Shown: positions 1 to 10,133 of the stretch, in pieces
How positions within the stretch are numbered: the stretch's first letter is position 1
How the letters are laid out: every line of letters begins with the position of its first letter
Assembly: GCA_031261165.1 (NCBI GenBank)
Contig: JAISJU010000033.1
Coordinates: forward strand, 1-37,202
DNA length: 37,202 nt
Reading direction: 5' to 3'
From: Prevotellaceae bacterium
GTDB taxonomy: Bacteria > Bacteroidota > Bacteroidia > Bacteroidales > Paludibacteraceae
Notes under the pieces: generated by a model
The model's input: only the letters and a program-made list of their open reading frames with translations
Told to the model about the DNA's origin: nothing
Database searches by the model: none
Position numbers and translations under genes: made by a program

Positions 1-70
1 ATTTAAGGTTAATGGTTTATATTAAAGGTGCTGCGCACCGAAAATCTTTGTAGCACAATAAATAAGTTTT

Positions 71-108
71 TTTGTATGTCCCTCGCCGCGCGGCGAGGGA
101 CATACAAA
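71..108. repeat. Perfect 38-bp palindrome
   Basis: The sequence around CTCGCCGCGCGGCGAG reads the same on both strands over about 38 bases, flanked by T and A runs. It lies immediately left of a second palindrome. It could be a bidirectional terminator of the gene left of the window or a REP-type palindrome; the high GC core favours a dispersed palindromic element. Confidence 0.7.
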
Positions 109-118
109 GCGGAACGCT

Positions 119-149
119 AAAAAAATGCGCGTATACGCGCATTTTTTTT
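119..149. terminator. Bidirectional terminator-like palindrome
   Basis: A self-complementary core ATGCGCGTATACGCGCAT is flanked by seven A on the left and eight T on the right, so transcripts from either side would end in a GC hairpin followed by a U run. It most likely terminates a gene outside the window on the left. Confidence 0.65.
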
Positions 150-286
150 CTGATTATGTGGCTGCAAAGGTAGATTAAAATTGTATAAGTGGAATTATAT
201 TTTTGATGTTTTTTTTATGGGGGTACTGTTAAATATTTATAATGTGATAGAGGCGGAATATTTTTCTGCTCTTTCTTTCATCGTAA

Positions 287-1019
287 CCGTCAGTTAAAAC
301 TGACGGCAATTGATATAAAGAAGTCGGTTGAAACCGACTACCCTGATTGGCGCAAGCAGTCGGTTTCAACCGACTTGTTTGTATCAATTGCCGTTGATTT
401 TAACCAACGGCATAATACAATCCCATTTTTGTAATATAAAAAGGGGGTTGCGGGTACTTCGACTTCGCTCAGCAACCAAGCCCGCAATGACAGGCTGCTG
501 TTGGGCAGTACGTTATTCCCCCTCGAATGGCGCGAAACCCAATGGCAGCCCGACATTGCGGGCTTGGTTACTGAGCGAAGTCGAAGTATGACCCGCAATC
601 CCCTTTTCAATCCTGTCATTCTGACGAAAGTCAGAAACCCGGTTTTTTTATGGGGTTGCGGGTCAAGCCCGCCATGACAGAACTTACATAGTTCGGTACG
701 TTTTACAAAGAACTTAACAGCCCTGCCCCTTTAGGGGGTTGGGGGGTAAAGTGTGTAATGTGGCGGAATGCTGTATAAAAGGGGATTCTGACTTTCGTCA
801 GAATGACAGGATTGAAAAAGGGGGTTCTGACTTTCGTCAGAATGACAGGATTGAAACATTACACTGTGCAGTCGGTTTTAACCGACTTGTTTATATGAAT
901 TGCCGTCAGTTTTAACTGACGGAACGCCTTTCGTCAGAATGACAGGATTGAAACATTACACTGTGCAGTCGGTTTCAACCGACTTGTTTATATCAATTGC
1001 CGTCAGTTTTAACTGACGG
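287..1019. repeat. Mosaic block of three dispersed repeat families
   Basis: The region between the left edge and enolase holds no credible gene. Family A is a double hairpin (GTCGGTTTCAACCGAC plus GTCAGTTTTAACTGAC) at 287-338 (inverted), 359-410, 871-922 and 968-1019. Family B (core CTGACTTTCGTCAG, followed by AATGACAGGATTGAAA) is near 608-637 (inverted), 786-816, 824-856 and, in part, 928-953. Family C (GCGGGTCAAGCCCGC or its longer TTGGTTACTGAGCG form) is near 443-490, 547-602 and 652-680. The ORFs 328..591 and 338..619 are translations of these repeats. Copies of family C recur inside genes elsewhere in the window. Confidence 0.85.
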
Positions 1020-1073
1020 AACGGCAATTATAAAATAAATCATATTAAGTCGCCATTCCAACAAAAAAACACT

Positions 1074-1081
1074 TATCTTTG
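1074..1081 (+). promoter_or_regulatory. Bacteroidetes -7 box for enolase
   Basis: TATCTTTG matches the TAnnTTTG consensus and lies about 37 bases upstream of the enolase ATG, just after the repeat block ends. The -33 element is not clear. Confidence 0.6.
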
Positions 1082-1112
1082 TTGCTTGAAATTTTCAATC
1101 ATTAAATTATAA

Positions 1113-2408
<1,296 letters not shown>

Positions 2409-2428
2409 ACTTCGCAACATCTATAAAC

Positions 2429-2524
2429 TTCGCGTCTTCGCGCCTTTGCGTCTTCGCGTTTAGTATAAAAGAGCCGCAAGCGGCGGAGAAAAAATACTAA
2501 ACGCAAAGGTGCGAAGACGCAAAG
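2429..2524. repeat. Long inverted repeat with nested hairpin
   Basis: The arms CTTTGCGTCTTCGCGTTTAG and CTAAACGCAAAGGTGCGAAG face each other around an inner GCCGCAAGCGGC hairpin. It sits directly after enolase and may act as its terminator, but the 'cttcgcgtcttcgcg' phrasing resembles a dispersed repeat; a related 'cttcgtgtcttcgtg' version lies at 7014-7089. Confidence 0.75.
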
Positions 2525-2580
2525 TTTTTTTTAATCATTATACATTATATAGATTAAGCAATTTGTTGAATTTTATTCTT

Positions 2581-2666
2581 TTCTGGATTGCTTCGGAAAT
2601 ACCTCGCAATGACGTACTGCTCTTGGATTTTACGTCATTGCGAGGTACTCCGAAGCAATCCAGAAA
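2581..2666. repeat. Near-perfect 35-bp-arm inverted repeat
   Basis: The arms beginning TTCTGGATTGCTTCGG and ending CCGAAGCAATCCAGAA flank a short AT-rich centre, and both arms include CATTGCGAGG. This is a typical dispersed palindromic element. It fills most of the eno to GH95 gap together with the preceding repeat. No gene is supported here; ORFs 2509..2691 and 2588..2779 are repeat translations. Confidence 0.8.
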
Positions 2667-2788
2667 AAAATGCTATAAACCTATTATTTAGAAAAATCCA
2701 AAACAGTTTCTATATTAATCACAAATTAATCACTTTATTAATTCTAAGTAATTTACTTTGTCCCACCTTATTTTTATAAACAAATACT

Positions 2789-5700
2789 ATGAAAAATTTC
2801 CACCGCATAATGCTCGCCCTGCTCACATTAGCAAGCGGCGCAACGGCACAAACAATCACCGTGCCGACACCATCATTAACCATCGTAACCGACTCCGTAG
2901 CGGACACTTGGCGTTCCGAAGCCTTTCCCATTGGCAACGGATATATGGGCGCAATGATTTACGGCGGCGTGGCATCGGACATTATCCAAATAAATGAACA
3001 CAGCCTTTGGTCGGGCGGACCCGGTGCCAACGCCGCCTATAATGGCGGACACACACGTACAGCAGAACAAAATAAAACTTCCCTGCAAGCCGCCCGCAAC
3101 GCCCTGCAAACCAAAATGACAGCATTTTCTACCAACGATTTTGCCTATATCAACGATGCGGGGCAAGTCGTTGCCAAAAATTATGCCGCTGAAACGCAAG
3201 GCAGCCCACTCCGAAATAACATCAACGGCTTGATGGGCGACAAAACAAATTTCGGCTCGTACCAAACCCTCGGCAATATCAACATCGCCTACCCATCGGA
3301 AGTTCCCGCTATGATTGTCGGCTACGCCAACACTTGCGAGTCCAATCACGCGGGCGAAATGACAGGTAACCTTTTTGACGGCAATTATTCTTCCAAATGG
3401 TATGCTGCCGATAATTTTCAGGGCGCAGCATCGTTGCCCATCAGTATTACTTGGGAATACGACCGCGCCAAAAACGCCGACTCGTACAGCCTCGTGTCCG
3501 GGGGCGATGTACCAGACCGCGACCCCAAATCGTGGAAGATATACGGCTCAAACACCGGCGAAGATGATTATATATTATTAGATACAGTAACAAATGCCGT
3601 GTTTAACGAAAGAAACCAAGTGAAAACTTTTAATTTTTCGGTTGCTGTTTCTGCTGTTTCCTATAAATATTACAAGTTAGAAATCACAGCACTCGCAGGC
3701 AATCCGGCAAGTGCGCAACCGCAATTGAGCGAAATTGTCCTCAATAATTCCACCGAAACATCAACCGTAACCTACTCCGGTTACGAGCGCACACTCGACA
3801 TTGACAACGCCCTCGTAACCGTCAGTTACACCGAAGACGGCACGGATTTCGCCCGCGAATATTTTATGAGTTACCCGAAAAACGTAATGGCAATGCGCCT
3901 CACGGCAAGCCAAGCGGGCAAACTCAGCCGCGTCTTTTGGATTTCAACGCCACAGTCGGCAGTAGAAATTTCTGCCGCAGGCAACGTTATCACAATGACC
4001 GGCAAACCCGCCGACCAAAGTGCCAACGGACTGAAATTTGCACAACAAATAAAAATTATCAACACCGGCGGAACAATCAGCGCAGACGGTAAGCGCATTA
4101 CGGTGGAAAATGCAGACGAAATACTTGTATTAATGTCCGCCGCCACCAATTATGTGCAATGTATAGACAATACATTTAATTATTTCTCGGCGGAAAATCC
4201 GCAGGACAAAACGGCTGCCAGTCTTGCTGCCGTTTCGGATTATGCCGCGTTGAAAGCCGAACATATACAAGATTATAAATCGCTTTACGATAGACTTAAA
4301 CTCACTTTCGGCAATATTTCCGCGCCCGAAAATAATACCCGCAAACTGCTCGAAGGGCTGAAAAACAACACAAATACCACCGCCGAAAACCTGTATCTGG
4401 AAATGCTGTATTATCAATTCGGGCGGTATTTGCTGATTTCTTCTTCAAGAGAAAACACGCTGCCGGCGAACTTGCAGGGAGTGTGGGCAGAAGGCTTAAA
4501 CCCCGATTGGGCATCGGATTATCACACGAACATCAACCTGCAAATGAACTATTGGCTTGCCGAGCCGACCAACCTCGCTGAATGCCACGCGCCGATGATT
4601 AAATACGTGCAAAGCCTCGTGCCGCGCGGAACGCAGACGGCGCAACGCTACTATTGCAAGCAAGACGGCTCGGCAGTGCGCGGCTGGGTGGTGCATCACG
4701 AGAATAATATTTGGGGCAACACCGCGCCCGGAAATTGGTACGATGGTTTTTACTTTCCCGCCGCCGCCGCGTGGATTTGTCAGGATATTTGGGAACATTA
4801 CCAATTCAGCGGCGACAGGCAATTTTTGCAAGATAATTTTCCCGCTTTGCGCGATGCCGCCCTCTTTTGGGTGGATAACCTTTGGGCGGACAGCCGCGAT
4901 GGCTCGCTGGTTGCCAATCCGTCTTACTCGCCCGAACACGGCGCGTATTCGCTCGGCGCATCGTGCGACCAGGCTATCATTTGGGAACTTTTTGACTTTG
5001 TGCTGAAAGCCGCCGATGTTTTGGGCGAAAATTCATCGGAAATCAATGAAATAAAAACTGCCAAAAGCCGCTTGGCAGGTCCGCAAATCGGCTTGGCAGG
5101 GCAGTTTATGGAATGGAAAGACGAGGTTGCAATGGACATCAGCGGCGATGGACACCACCGCCACGCCAACCACCTCTTTTGGTTGCACCCTGGCTCGCAA
5201 ATCGTAGCGGGCAGAAGCGTGCAGGACAGCCTCTACGCCGCCGCAATGAAAAAAACGCTCAACACGCGCGGTGATGACGGCACAGGTTGGAGTATGGCGT
5301 GGAAACTCAACTTCTGGGCGCGGCTGCGCGATGGCAACCGTGCGCACACGCTGCTGAAATCGGCACTGAATTTTGTGGACTTCCACAAACCGTCTGACGG
5401 CGGCAAAGGTGGTGTTTTCGCCAATTTGCTTGACGTTCATCCGACATATATCTTCCAAATAGACGGCAACTTGGGCGCAACGGCAGGTATGACCGAAATG
5501 CTCATTCAAAGTCAGGGCGGCTACATCGAACTCCTGCCATCGCTGCCAAGCGACTGGAACACAGGCGCATTTAAAGGAATAAAAGCGCGTGGGAATTTTG
5601 AAATCAGTGCCGAATGGGCGGGCGGCGAATTGGACAAAGCGGAAATCACTTCCAATGCAGGAAATGTTTGCGCATTAAAATTCAATAACGCAAGTAACTA

Positions 5701-5809
5701 CACCATAACCGAACAGGGCGGCAGCACAATAACGCCAAGTATTATTTCGGATAACGAAATCTCGTTTGAAACAGAAAGTGGGAAAACGTATGAAGTAATT
5801 AAAAATTAG
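2789..5809 (+). CDS. GH95-family alpha-L-fucosidase, secreted
   Basis: Exported glycoside hydrolase predicted to release terminal fucose from glycans. An N-terminal signal peptide ends near ATAQ at residue 21. The GH95 N-terminal signature (EAFPIGNGYMGAM, then NEHSLWSGGP) follows. Residues about 175-325 look like an F5/8-type C (discoidin/CBM32-like) domain inserted into the N-terminal beta domain, an uncommon arrangement. The catalytic core shows HTNINLQMNYW (N581/N583), SPEHG (E716) and FQIDGNLG (D892), matching the Asn pair, acid and Asp known in this family. It has no T9SS tail. The next gene starts 12 bases downstream, so the two are likely cotranscribed. A weak -7 box (TTACTTTG, 2753-2760) lies upstream. 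Confidence 0.92.
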   Translation: MKNFHRIMLALLTLASGATAQTITVPTPSLTIVTDSVADTWRSEAFPIGNGYMGAMIYGGVASDIIQINEHSLWSGGPGANAAYNGGHTRTAEQNKTSLQAARNALQTKMTAFSTNDFAYINDAGQVVAKNYAAETQGSPLRNNINGLMGDKTNFGSYQTLGNINIAYPSEVPAMIVGYANTCESNHAGEMTGNLFDGNYSSKWYAADNFQGAASLPISITWEYDRAKNADSYSLVSGGDVPDRDPKSWKIYGSNTGEDDYILLDTVTNAVFNERNQVKTFNFSVAVSAVSYKYYKLEITALAGNPASAQPQLSEIVLNNSTETSTVTYSGYERTLDIDNALVTVSYTEDGTDFAREYFMSYPKNVMAMRLTASQAGKLSRVFWISTPQSAVEISAAGNVITMTGKPADQSANGLKFAQQIKIINTGGTISADGKRITVENADEILVLMSAATNYVQCIDNTFNYFSAENPQDKTAASLAAVSDYAALKAEHIQDYKSLYDRLKLTFGNISAPENNTRKLLEGLKNNTNTTAENLYLEMLYYQFGRYLLISSSRENTLPANLQGVWAEGLNPDWASDYHTNINLQMNYWLAEPTNLAECHAPMIKYVQSLVPRGTQTAQRYYCKQDGSAVRGWVVHHENNIWGNTAPGNWYDGFYFPAAAAWICQDIWEHYQFSGDRQFLQDNFPALRDAALFWVDNLWADSRDGSLVANPSYSPEHGAYSLGASCDQAIIWELFDFVLKAADVLGENSSEINEIKTAKSRLAGPQIGLAGQFMEWKDEVAMDISGDGHHRHANHLFWLHPGSQIVAGRSVQDSLYAAAMKKTLNTRGDDGTGWSMAWKLNFWARLRDGNRAHTLLKSALNFVDFHKPSDGGKGGVFANLLDVHPTYIFQIDGNLGATAGMTEMLIQSQGGYIELLPSLPSDWNTGAFKGIKARGNFEISAEWAGGELDKAEITSNAGNVCALKFNNASNYTITEQGGSTITPSIISDNEISFETESGKTYEVIKN

Positions 5810-5813
5810 GAGG
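5808..5813 (+). promoter_or_regulatory. Strong Shine-Dalgarno overlapping the GH95 stop
   Basis: AGGAGG overlaps the TAG stop of the GH95 gene and sits 8 bases before the ATG at 5822. Strong SD sites are uncommon in Bacteroidetes, so this supports both the start choice and translational coupling. Confidence 0.6.
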
Positions 5814-5821
5814 ACAACACT

Positions 5822-6985
5822 ATGAGAAAGTTACATTATATAATTGCGCTGTTTTTCATTGCCACATCTGTTTCGGCAACAAATTACTATGTGAAACCCA
5901 CCGGCAGCGACGCATACAACGGTAGCAAATGGACTTTGGCAAAGAAAAACCCGCAAACAGCAATCAACCAAGCCGCAGCGGGTGACACCATTTTTGTGTC
6001 CGTTGGCACGTATGAAGGCGGCTTTGTGATGCGCGAAGGCATTACCGTGATGGGCGGCTACGTGGTGAGCGGCAACACCGCCGTGCGCCTCGCACCCAAT
6101 GCAGACGACCTCGAAAATAGCAGCGTTCTTGACGGCGGCGGCACGCAACGCACGCTTACCCAAATCGCAAATTTCGGTACACGCACCGTTTGGGACGGAT
6201 TTGTGATAAAAGACGGCACTTCGGCAGGCACAAACATTGCAGTCGGCTCTTTGGTTTATGCAGAAAACAATACGGACATAGTCGGCGTAGTCTATCAATA
6301 TGATGAAATTTTGGAAACAGGAAAAATGATTTCGATTGCCGAAAGCAAATTAAAATGGGACGGCTATCAAATAGATTTTGAAGAAATGCCCTATTATGGA
6401 AATGCCGCTAATGATATGAACGGCGCGGAAAATACGCAGGCGATTATTGATAAATTGGGTGCAGGCAATGCCGCCGAATACTGCAAAAACTTTCTTGCAG
6501 GCGGCTTTGGCGATTGGCACTTGCCGAGCGTGGGCGAATGGAAAGAAATATACGCACAAAAAAGCACCATCAACAGCATAATGATAGCCGCCAACACGCC
6601 ACTCGCCAACGGCTATTGGACAAGCAACCACGCAGGCGCATTGCCGGCTTGGGCATATTATTTTGAAGACGGTCGGACTGTGCCGACTTTGAAATACATT
6701 CAGAAAAGTGTCCGCGCCATTCGCCCCTTTCTGAAAAGCGAACTGAACATTTCTTCGGACACCGGCAGCAGCGTGTCGCTCAAACAAAACGGCATTCTCA
6801 ATCATTGCATCGTTGATGGCGTAGAAGTAATTGATGTTGCGGTGGAAAACATAAAAGAAGAAAACGCGCTTGCCGCCGTTGCAGGCTATTACAACATTAT
6901 CGGACAAAAATTGCCCAAAAAACCCGAAAGCGGGATATACATTATATTGTATGATAACGGAAAAACAGAAAAAGTAATTAAGTAA
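5822..6985 (+). CDS. Secreted DUF1565-like / DUF1566 protein with T9SS type-A tail
   Basis: Not an enzyme I recognise. A signal peptide ends near SVSA (residue 19). Residues about 20-140 (YYVKPTGSDAYNGSKW, then GVYEG-like text) resemble the start of a DUF1565/parallel beta-helix protein, but the helix stops early. Residues about 215-305 match the DUF1566/Lcl_C pattern (GDWHLPSVGEWKEIY, GYWTSN, VRAIRPF), a surface or adhesin-associated module. The C-terminus (YYNIIGQKLPKKPESGIYII) matches the type-A T9SS sorting tail, implying outer-membrane secretion and surface attachment. It probably acts with the neighbouring glycosidases in glycan binding, but that is inference from position. Confidence 0.75.
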   Translation: MRKLHYIIALFFIATSVSATNYYVKPTGSDAYNGSKWTLAKKNPQTAINQAAAGDTIFVSVGTYEGGFVMREGITVMGGYVVSGNTAVRLAPNADDLENSSVLDGGGTQRTLTQIANFGTRTVWDGFVIKDGTSAGTNIAVGSLVYAENNTDIVGVVYQYDEILETGKMISIAESKLKWDGYQIDFEEMPYYGNAANDMNGAENTQAIIDKLGAGNAAEYCKNFLAGGFGDWHLPSVGEWKEIYAQKSTINSIMIAANTPLANGYWTSNHAGALPAWAYYFEDGRTVPTLKYIQKSVRAIRPFLKSELNISSDTGSSVSLKQNGILNHCIVDGVEVIDVAVENIKEENALAAVAGYYNIIGQKLPKKPESGIYIILYDNGKTEKVIK

Positions 6986-7013
6986 ATCAAAATAATTATC
7001 GTAATATTTTAAA

Positions 7014-7089
7014 ACTTCGTGTATCTTCGTGTCTTCTTCGTGTTCCTTTGTGTAACGCGCTATTCATTACACGAAGAAACACGAAGACA
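7014..7089. repeat. Inverted repeat (cttcgtgt/acacgaag type)
   Basis: Repeated CTTCGTGT words on the left face ACACGAAG words on the right around a short centre. It separates the DUF1566 gene from the GH43 gene and is a variant of the repeat at 2429-2524, so it is a dispersed family that may double as a terminator. Confidence 0.65.
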
Positions 7090-7123
7090 TAACATTTCAC
7101 TTATATATTAAAATCAAGATTTT

Positions 7124-8128
7124 ATGAGAAAAACATTCATTACCATTGCAGCATTAAGCGCAGCATTAGCATTTACAAGTTGCGGCGGACAGAAAACGGA
7201 AACCGCCCAAGAACAAAATTTTAACAACCCCTTTATCCGCCATCTCTACACCGCCGACCCTTCGGCGCACGTGTGGGCAGACGGTCGGCTCTACGTCTAT
7301 CCCTCGCGCGATATGACACCCGACAACTGCGATGGAATGGACAATTATCACGTCTTCTCCACCGATGATATGCTGCATTGGACAGACCACGGACGCATAC
7401 TCCGCGCCGCCGATGTACCCTGGCAAAAAGAGGCATTGAACAACAACGCCAAATTTATGTGGGCACCCGACTGCGCGTACAAAAACGGCAAATATTACTT
7501 CTACTTCCCCCACCCCGACAAAAATTCGTGGAACGACAATTGGAAAATCGGTATTGCCGTGAGCGACAAGCCCGCATCAGACTTCAAAGTGCTGCCCGAG
7601 CCGCTCAAAGGCTTGCCCGAAAAAGGCGAAATCGACCCCTGCGTTTTCATTGACGAAGACGGACAGGCGTATTTCTACTACGGCGGCGGCGGACATTCCT
7701 ACGGCGCGAAACTCAAAGACAATATGACCGAACTTGACGGCGAATTGCAGGAAATGCAGGGTTTGCAGGATTTCCACGAGGCAACGTGGGTGCATAAACG
7801 CAACGGCATTTACTATCTTTCGTACTCCGATAACCACGATGAGGGCAACGATACCGAAGGCGTGAAAGGCGACAACCGTATGCGCTACGCCACTTCCAAC
7901 AGCCCCTTGGGACCTTGGGAATACAAAGGCATTTATATGGAGCCGACAGACAGTTACACCAATCACGGCTCAATAGTGGAATACAAAGGGCAGTGGTACG
8001 CCTTCTACCACAACAGCGAACTCAGCACCATCAACGGCGAATGGAACGATTGGCAACGCTCGATTTGTGTGGATAAACTCTTTTACAATGAAGACGGCAC
8101 AATACAACTTGTGCAGCAAACTAAATAA
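7124..8128 (+). CDS. GH43-family glycosidase lipoprotein
   Basis: Predicted five-bladed beta-propeller glycosidase of the GH43 type (arabinofuranosidase/xylosidase clan). The substrate cannot be read from sequence. An N-terminal lipoprotein signal ends at Cys20 (FTSCGG), so the enzyme is probably anchored in a membrane. The three expected acidic residues are visible: the base in TADPSAHVW (D45), the pKa modulator in GEIDPCVF (D171) and the acid in FHEATW (E219). The 334-residue length fits a single-domain member. It follows the GH95 and DUF1566 genes on the same strand after a repeat hairpin, suggesting one carbohydrate-utilisation locus without a visible SusC/D pair. Confidence 0.88.
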   Translation: MRKTFITIAALSAALAFTSCGGQKTETAQEQNFNNPFIRHLYTADPSAHVWADGRLYVYPSRDMTPDNCDGMDNYHVFSTDDMLHWTDHGRILRAADVPWQKEALNNNAKFMWAPDCAYKNGKYYFYFPHPDKNSWNDNWKIGIAVSDKPASDFKVLPEPLKGLPEKGEIDPCVFIDEDGQAYFYYGGGGHSYGAKLKDNMTELDGELQEMQGLQDFHEATWVHKRNGIYYLSYSDNHDEGNDTEGVKGDNRMRYATSNSPLGPWEYKGIYMEPTDSYTNHGSIVEYKGQWYAFYHNSELSTINGEWNDWQRSICVDKLFYNEDGTIQLVQQTK

Positions 8129-8182
8129 GAGTTTTCATAGTTTTTTTTAAGGGGAGTAAAAATCGTCTGATTTTTGCGGAAG

Positions 8183-8217
8183 AGCTTCCAAGATGCGACA
8201 TCTCGGAAGTTTTTTTC
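8183..8217 (+). terminator. Terminator after GH43 gene
   Basis: AGCTTCCAAGAT pairs with ATCTCGGAAGT (one mismatch) and is followed by a run of seven T. It lies 55 bases past the GH43 stop. Confidence 0.75.
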
Positions 8218-8249
8218 GTTTTTATTTGTGTATGTTCGGGTTATTTGCG

Positions 8250-8257
8250 TAACTTTG
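8250..8257 (+). promoter_or_regulatory. Bacteroidetes -7 box for DUF4293 gene
   Basis: TAACTTTG matches TAnnTTTG. A TTTGTG word about 20 bases upstream may be the -33 element. The ATG at 8279 follows 22 bases later. Confidence 0.65.
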
Positions 8258-8278
8258 CGGTCATAAAAATTTACAGTT

Positions 8279-8638
8279 ATGATACAGAGAATACAAAGTC
8301 TTTATTTATTGATGGTGGTAGTTATTTCTGCCGTCATATTTTATTTTACGCTTGGCGGAAATATTTTGCAGCCGATACTCACAGCCGGTAGCGCAGTCAT
8401 TGCTTTCATAAGCATTTTTCTTTATAAAAACAGAAACTTGCAGTTAAGGTTTAATCTGCTGAATGTCATTTTGTTTATATTCTTGTTTGGTATGTCATTC
8501 GGTAGTGCCATACGACAAGGGAAAGCAATCAACCCTTTTTCTTATCTGTATATAGTCAATATTGCTTTGACACTTTTTGCCTTTTTTGCCATCAAAAAAG
8601 ACGAAGATTTGGTCAAATCACTGGACAGAATCAGGTAA
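8279..8638 (+). CDS. DUF4293-family inner-membrane protein
   Basis: A 119-residue protein with four hydrophobic segments separated by short loops. The opening MIQRIQSLYLL, the central FLYKNRNLQLR and the ending KKDEDLVKSLDRIR are characteristic of the Bacteroidetes DUF4293 family. Function is unknown. Its 3' end overlaps the convergent methyltransferase gene by 8 bases. It has its own promoter. Confidence 0.85.
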   Translation: MIQRIQSLYLLMVVVISAVIFYFTLGGNILQPILTAGSAVIAFISIFLYKNRNLQLRFNLLNVILFIFLFGMSFGSAIRQGKAINPFSYLYIVNIALTLFAFFAIKKDEDLVKSLDRIR

Positions 8639-10064
8639 GCCGCATTCGTATCCGCCATTCATTCGGATAAAGGTTGTTGGCACGGTTGCCCAAGTTTTTC
8701 ACCCAACCGAGCGGCAAACCCTGATACATTATTAACAAGTAGCCGCGCGGTGCATCGGGCGTTTCGATTGCCTCTCTTTGCAAAAAGCGCAGCGCGGTCG
8801 GCAAATCTGCCTCAAAAGTATTCACTTGCAGCAAATCAATATTTTTGGATAACGCCAAAGCCGCCTCAGGAATAAAATCTTTGCCTTTCTGCTCTGCCAA
8901 CGGTATGCCTGCGTGCATTATATTCAGCCTTTTTCTTAAATAATCAATGTCCTCTACCCTATCTTTCGGTAAAGCACTGATTTTATTTCCGTCAATGGAA
9001 ATTGTCCAATTGTTGGGGTTTTTTAGTTGGTTTTTCAGTTCGTCATTGCGGGTTTGGTTACTGAGCGCAGTCGAAGTATGACCCGCAATCCCCTTTTTGC
9101 CCTGTTTCCTATGGGTTTGCGGGTCAAGCCCGCAATGACAGAAAGAAGCAGGGGTTTGCGGGTCAAGCCCGCAATGACGAAAAGAAACAGGGTCAAGCCC
9201 GCAATGGGGGCTTTCCGTTTTCCGCAAAACCGATAGAAAAAATCCCTCGCCCCGCGTTTTGTGCGGATAAAAACGATAGCCGAAATCGGAAGCCGTAATC
9301 CCCCACGCCTCATCAATCCGTATCTGCAATAATTCCGCGCCGAGTTCGCGGATAATCCACTGCACATTTTCCTCATTTTCGGCACGATTGTAAGTGCAGG
9401 TGCTGTAAATCAGTATGCCGTCTGTTTTCAATGCCGACCACACAGCCGTCAAAATATCCCGCTGCCGCTCGGCGCATTTCCGCACGTTGTCCGGCGACCA
9501 CTCGGCTATCGCGCCCTCGTCTTTGCGAAACATTCCCTCGCCCGAACACGGCGCATCGACCAGCACTGCATCGAAAAACGACTGCAAACCGGAAAAATCT
9601 TTCGGCTCATTATTTGTTACAACAACATTCGCATTGCCCCACTTTATCAGATTTTCCGCCAAAATGTACGCCCGCGAACGGATAATTTCATTACTCACCA
9701 AAAGACTGCCGGCGGGCAAAAGCGAAGATAGGTGCGTGGATTTGCCGCCCGGCGCAGCGCAAAGGTCAAGCATACGGACAGGCTCATTAATATGCTGTTT
9801 TACAGCCTGCTCCACAAACATTGATGATGCCTCCTGCACATAATACGCCCCCGCGTGAAAAAGCGGGTCGGCAGTAAAAAGCGGTCTTTCGGGCAGGTAA
9901 AAACCGGTTTCGCACCATTTTACAGTATCTGTCATTGCGGATTGAACTTTGTCATTCAAACGAATGGAAACAGGCGACTCCGTCTGCAATGCCTGCAAGA
10001 AATCGGCGGTTTCTGCGCCCAAAATCGGCTGTATTTGATTGATAAATGCTTGCGGTAAATTCAT
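8631..10064 (-). CDS. NOL1/NOP2/Sun-type RNA m5C methyltransferase (RsmF-like) with repeat-derived insert
   Basis: SAM-dependent RNA cytosine-C5 methyltransferase, probably acting on rRNA. The SAM-binding motif LDLCAAPGGKSTHL is near residue 99. The two family cysteines lie in DAPCSGEGMFRKD (about residue 172) and YSTCTYNRAENE (about 222). The C-terminal 120 residues match the RNA-binding extension of the RsmF group. Residues about 285-345 do not belong to the family: they read HCGLDPxT three times and are encoded by the dispersed GCGGGTCAAGCCCGC repeat plus its TTGGTTACTGAGCG arm. The insert sits between the catalytic and C-terminal domains, where extra sequence may be tolerated. Confidence 0.92.
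   Translation of the reverse strand: MNLPQAFINQIQPILGAETADFLQALQTESPVSIRLNDKVQSAMTDTVKWCETGFYLPERPLFTADPLFHAGAYYVQEASSMFVEQAVKQHINEPVRMLDLCAAPGGKSTHLSSLLPAGSLLVSNEIIRSRAYILAENLIKWGNANVVVTNNEPKDFSGLQSFFDAVLVDAPCSGEGMFRKDEGAIAEWSPDNVRKCAERQRDILTAVWSALKTDGILIYSTCTYNRAENEENVQWIIRELGAELLQIRIDEAWGITASDFGYRFYPHKTRGEGFFLSVLRKTESPHCGLDPVSFRHCGLDPQTPASFCHCGLDPQTHRKQGKKGIAGHTSTALSNQTRNDELKNQLKNPNNWTISIDGNKISALPKDRVEDIDYLRKRLNIMHAGIPLAEQKGKDFIPEAALALSKNIDLLQVNTFEADLPTALRFLQREAIETPDAPRGYLLIMYQGLPLGWVKNLGNRANNLYPNEWRIRMRLT
9030..9212. repeat. Repeat cluster inserted in frame within the methyltransferase gene
   Basis: Three or four copies of the inverted-repeat unit GCGGGTCAAGCCCGCAATGA lie in tandem, plus one long form with TTGGTTACTGAGCGCAGTCG. 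They match intergenic copies at 547-602 and 652-680. The host frame stays open through all of them. Confidence 0.88.
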
Positions 10065-10068
10065 ATTG

Positions 10069-10076
10069 CAAAGATA
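10069..10076 (-). promoter_or_regulatory. -7 box for the RNA methyltransferase gene
   Basis: The minus strand reads TATCTTTG five bases upstream of the ATG at 10064. The implied start site would be at or within a few bases of the start codon, so the message may be nearly leaderless or translation may begin slightly downstream. Confidence 0.5.
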
Positions 10077-10133
10077 ATGATTTTTTTATTAGAAATAAAT
10101 TTGCGTAATTTGCATTCTTAAAAAAACAGCAAT

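Noticed and set aside
328-619. ORFs of 87 and 93 residues on both strands
   Set aside because: Both are translations of the dispersed repeat block; the same peptide words occur wherever the repeats occur.
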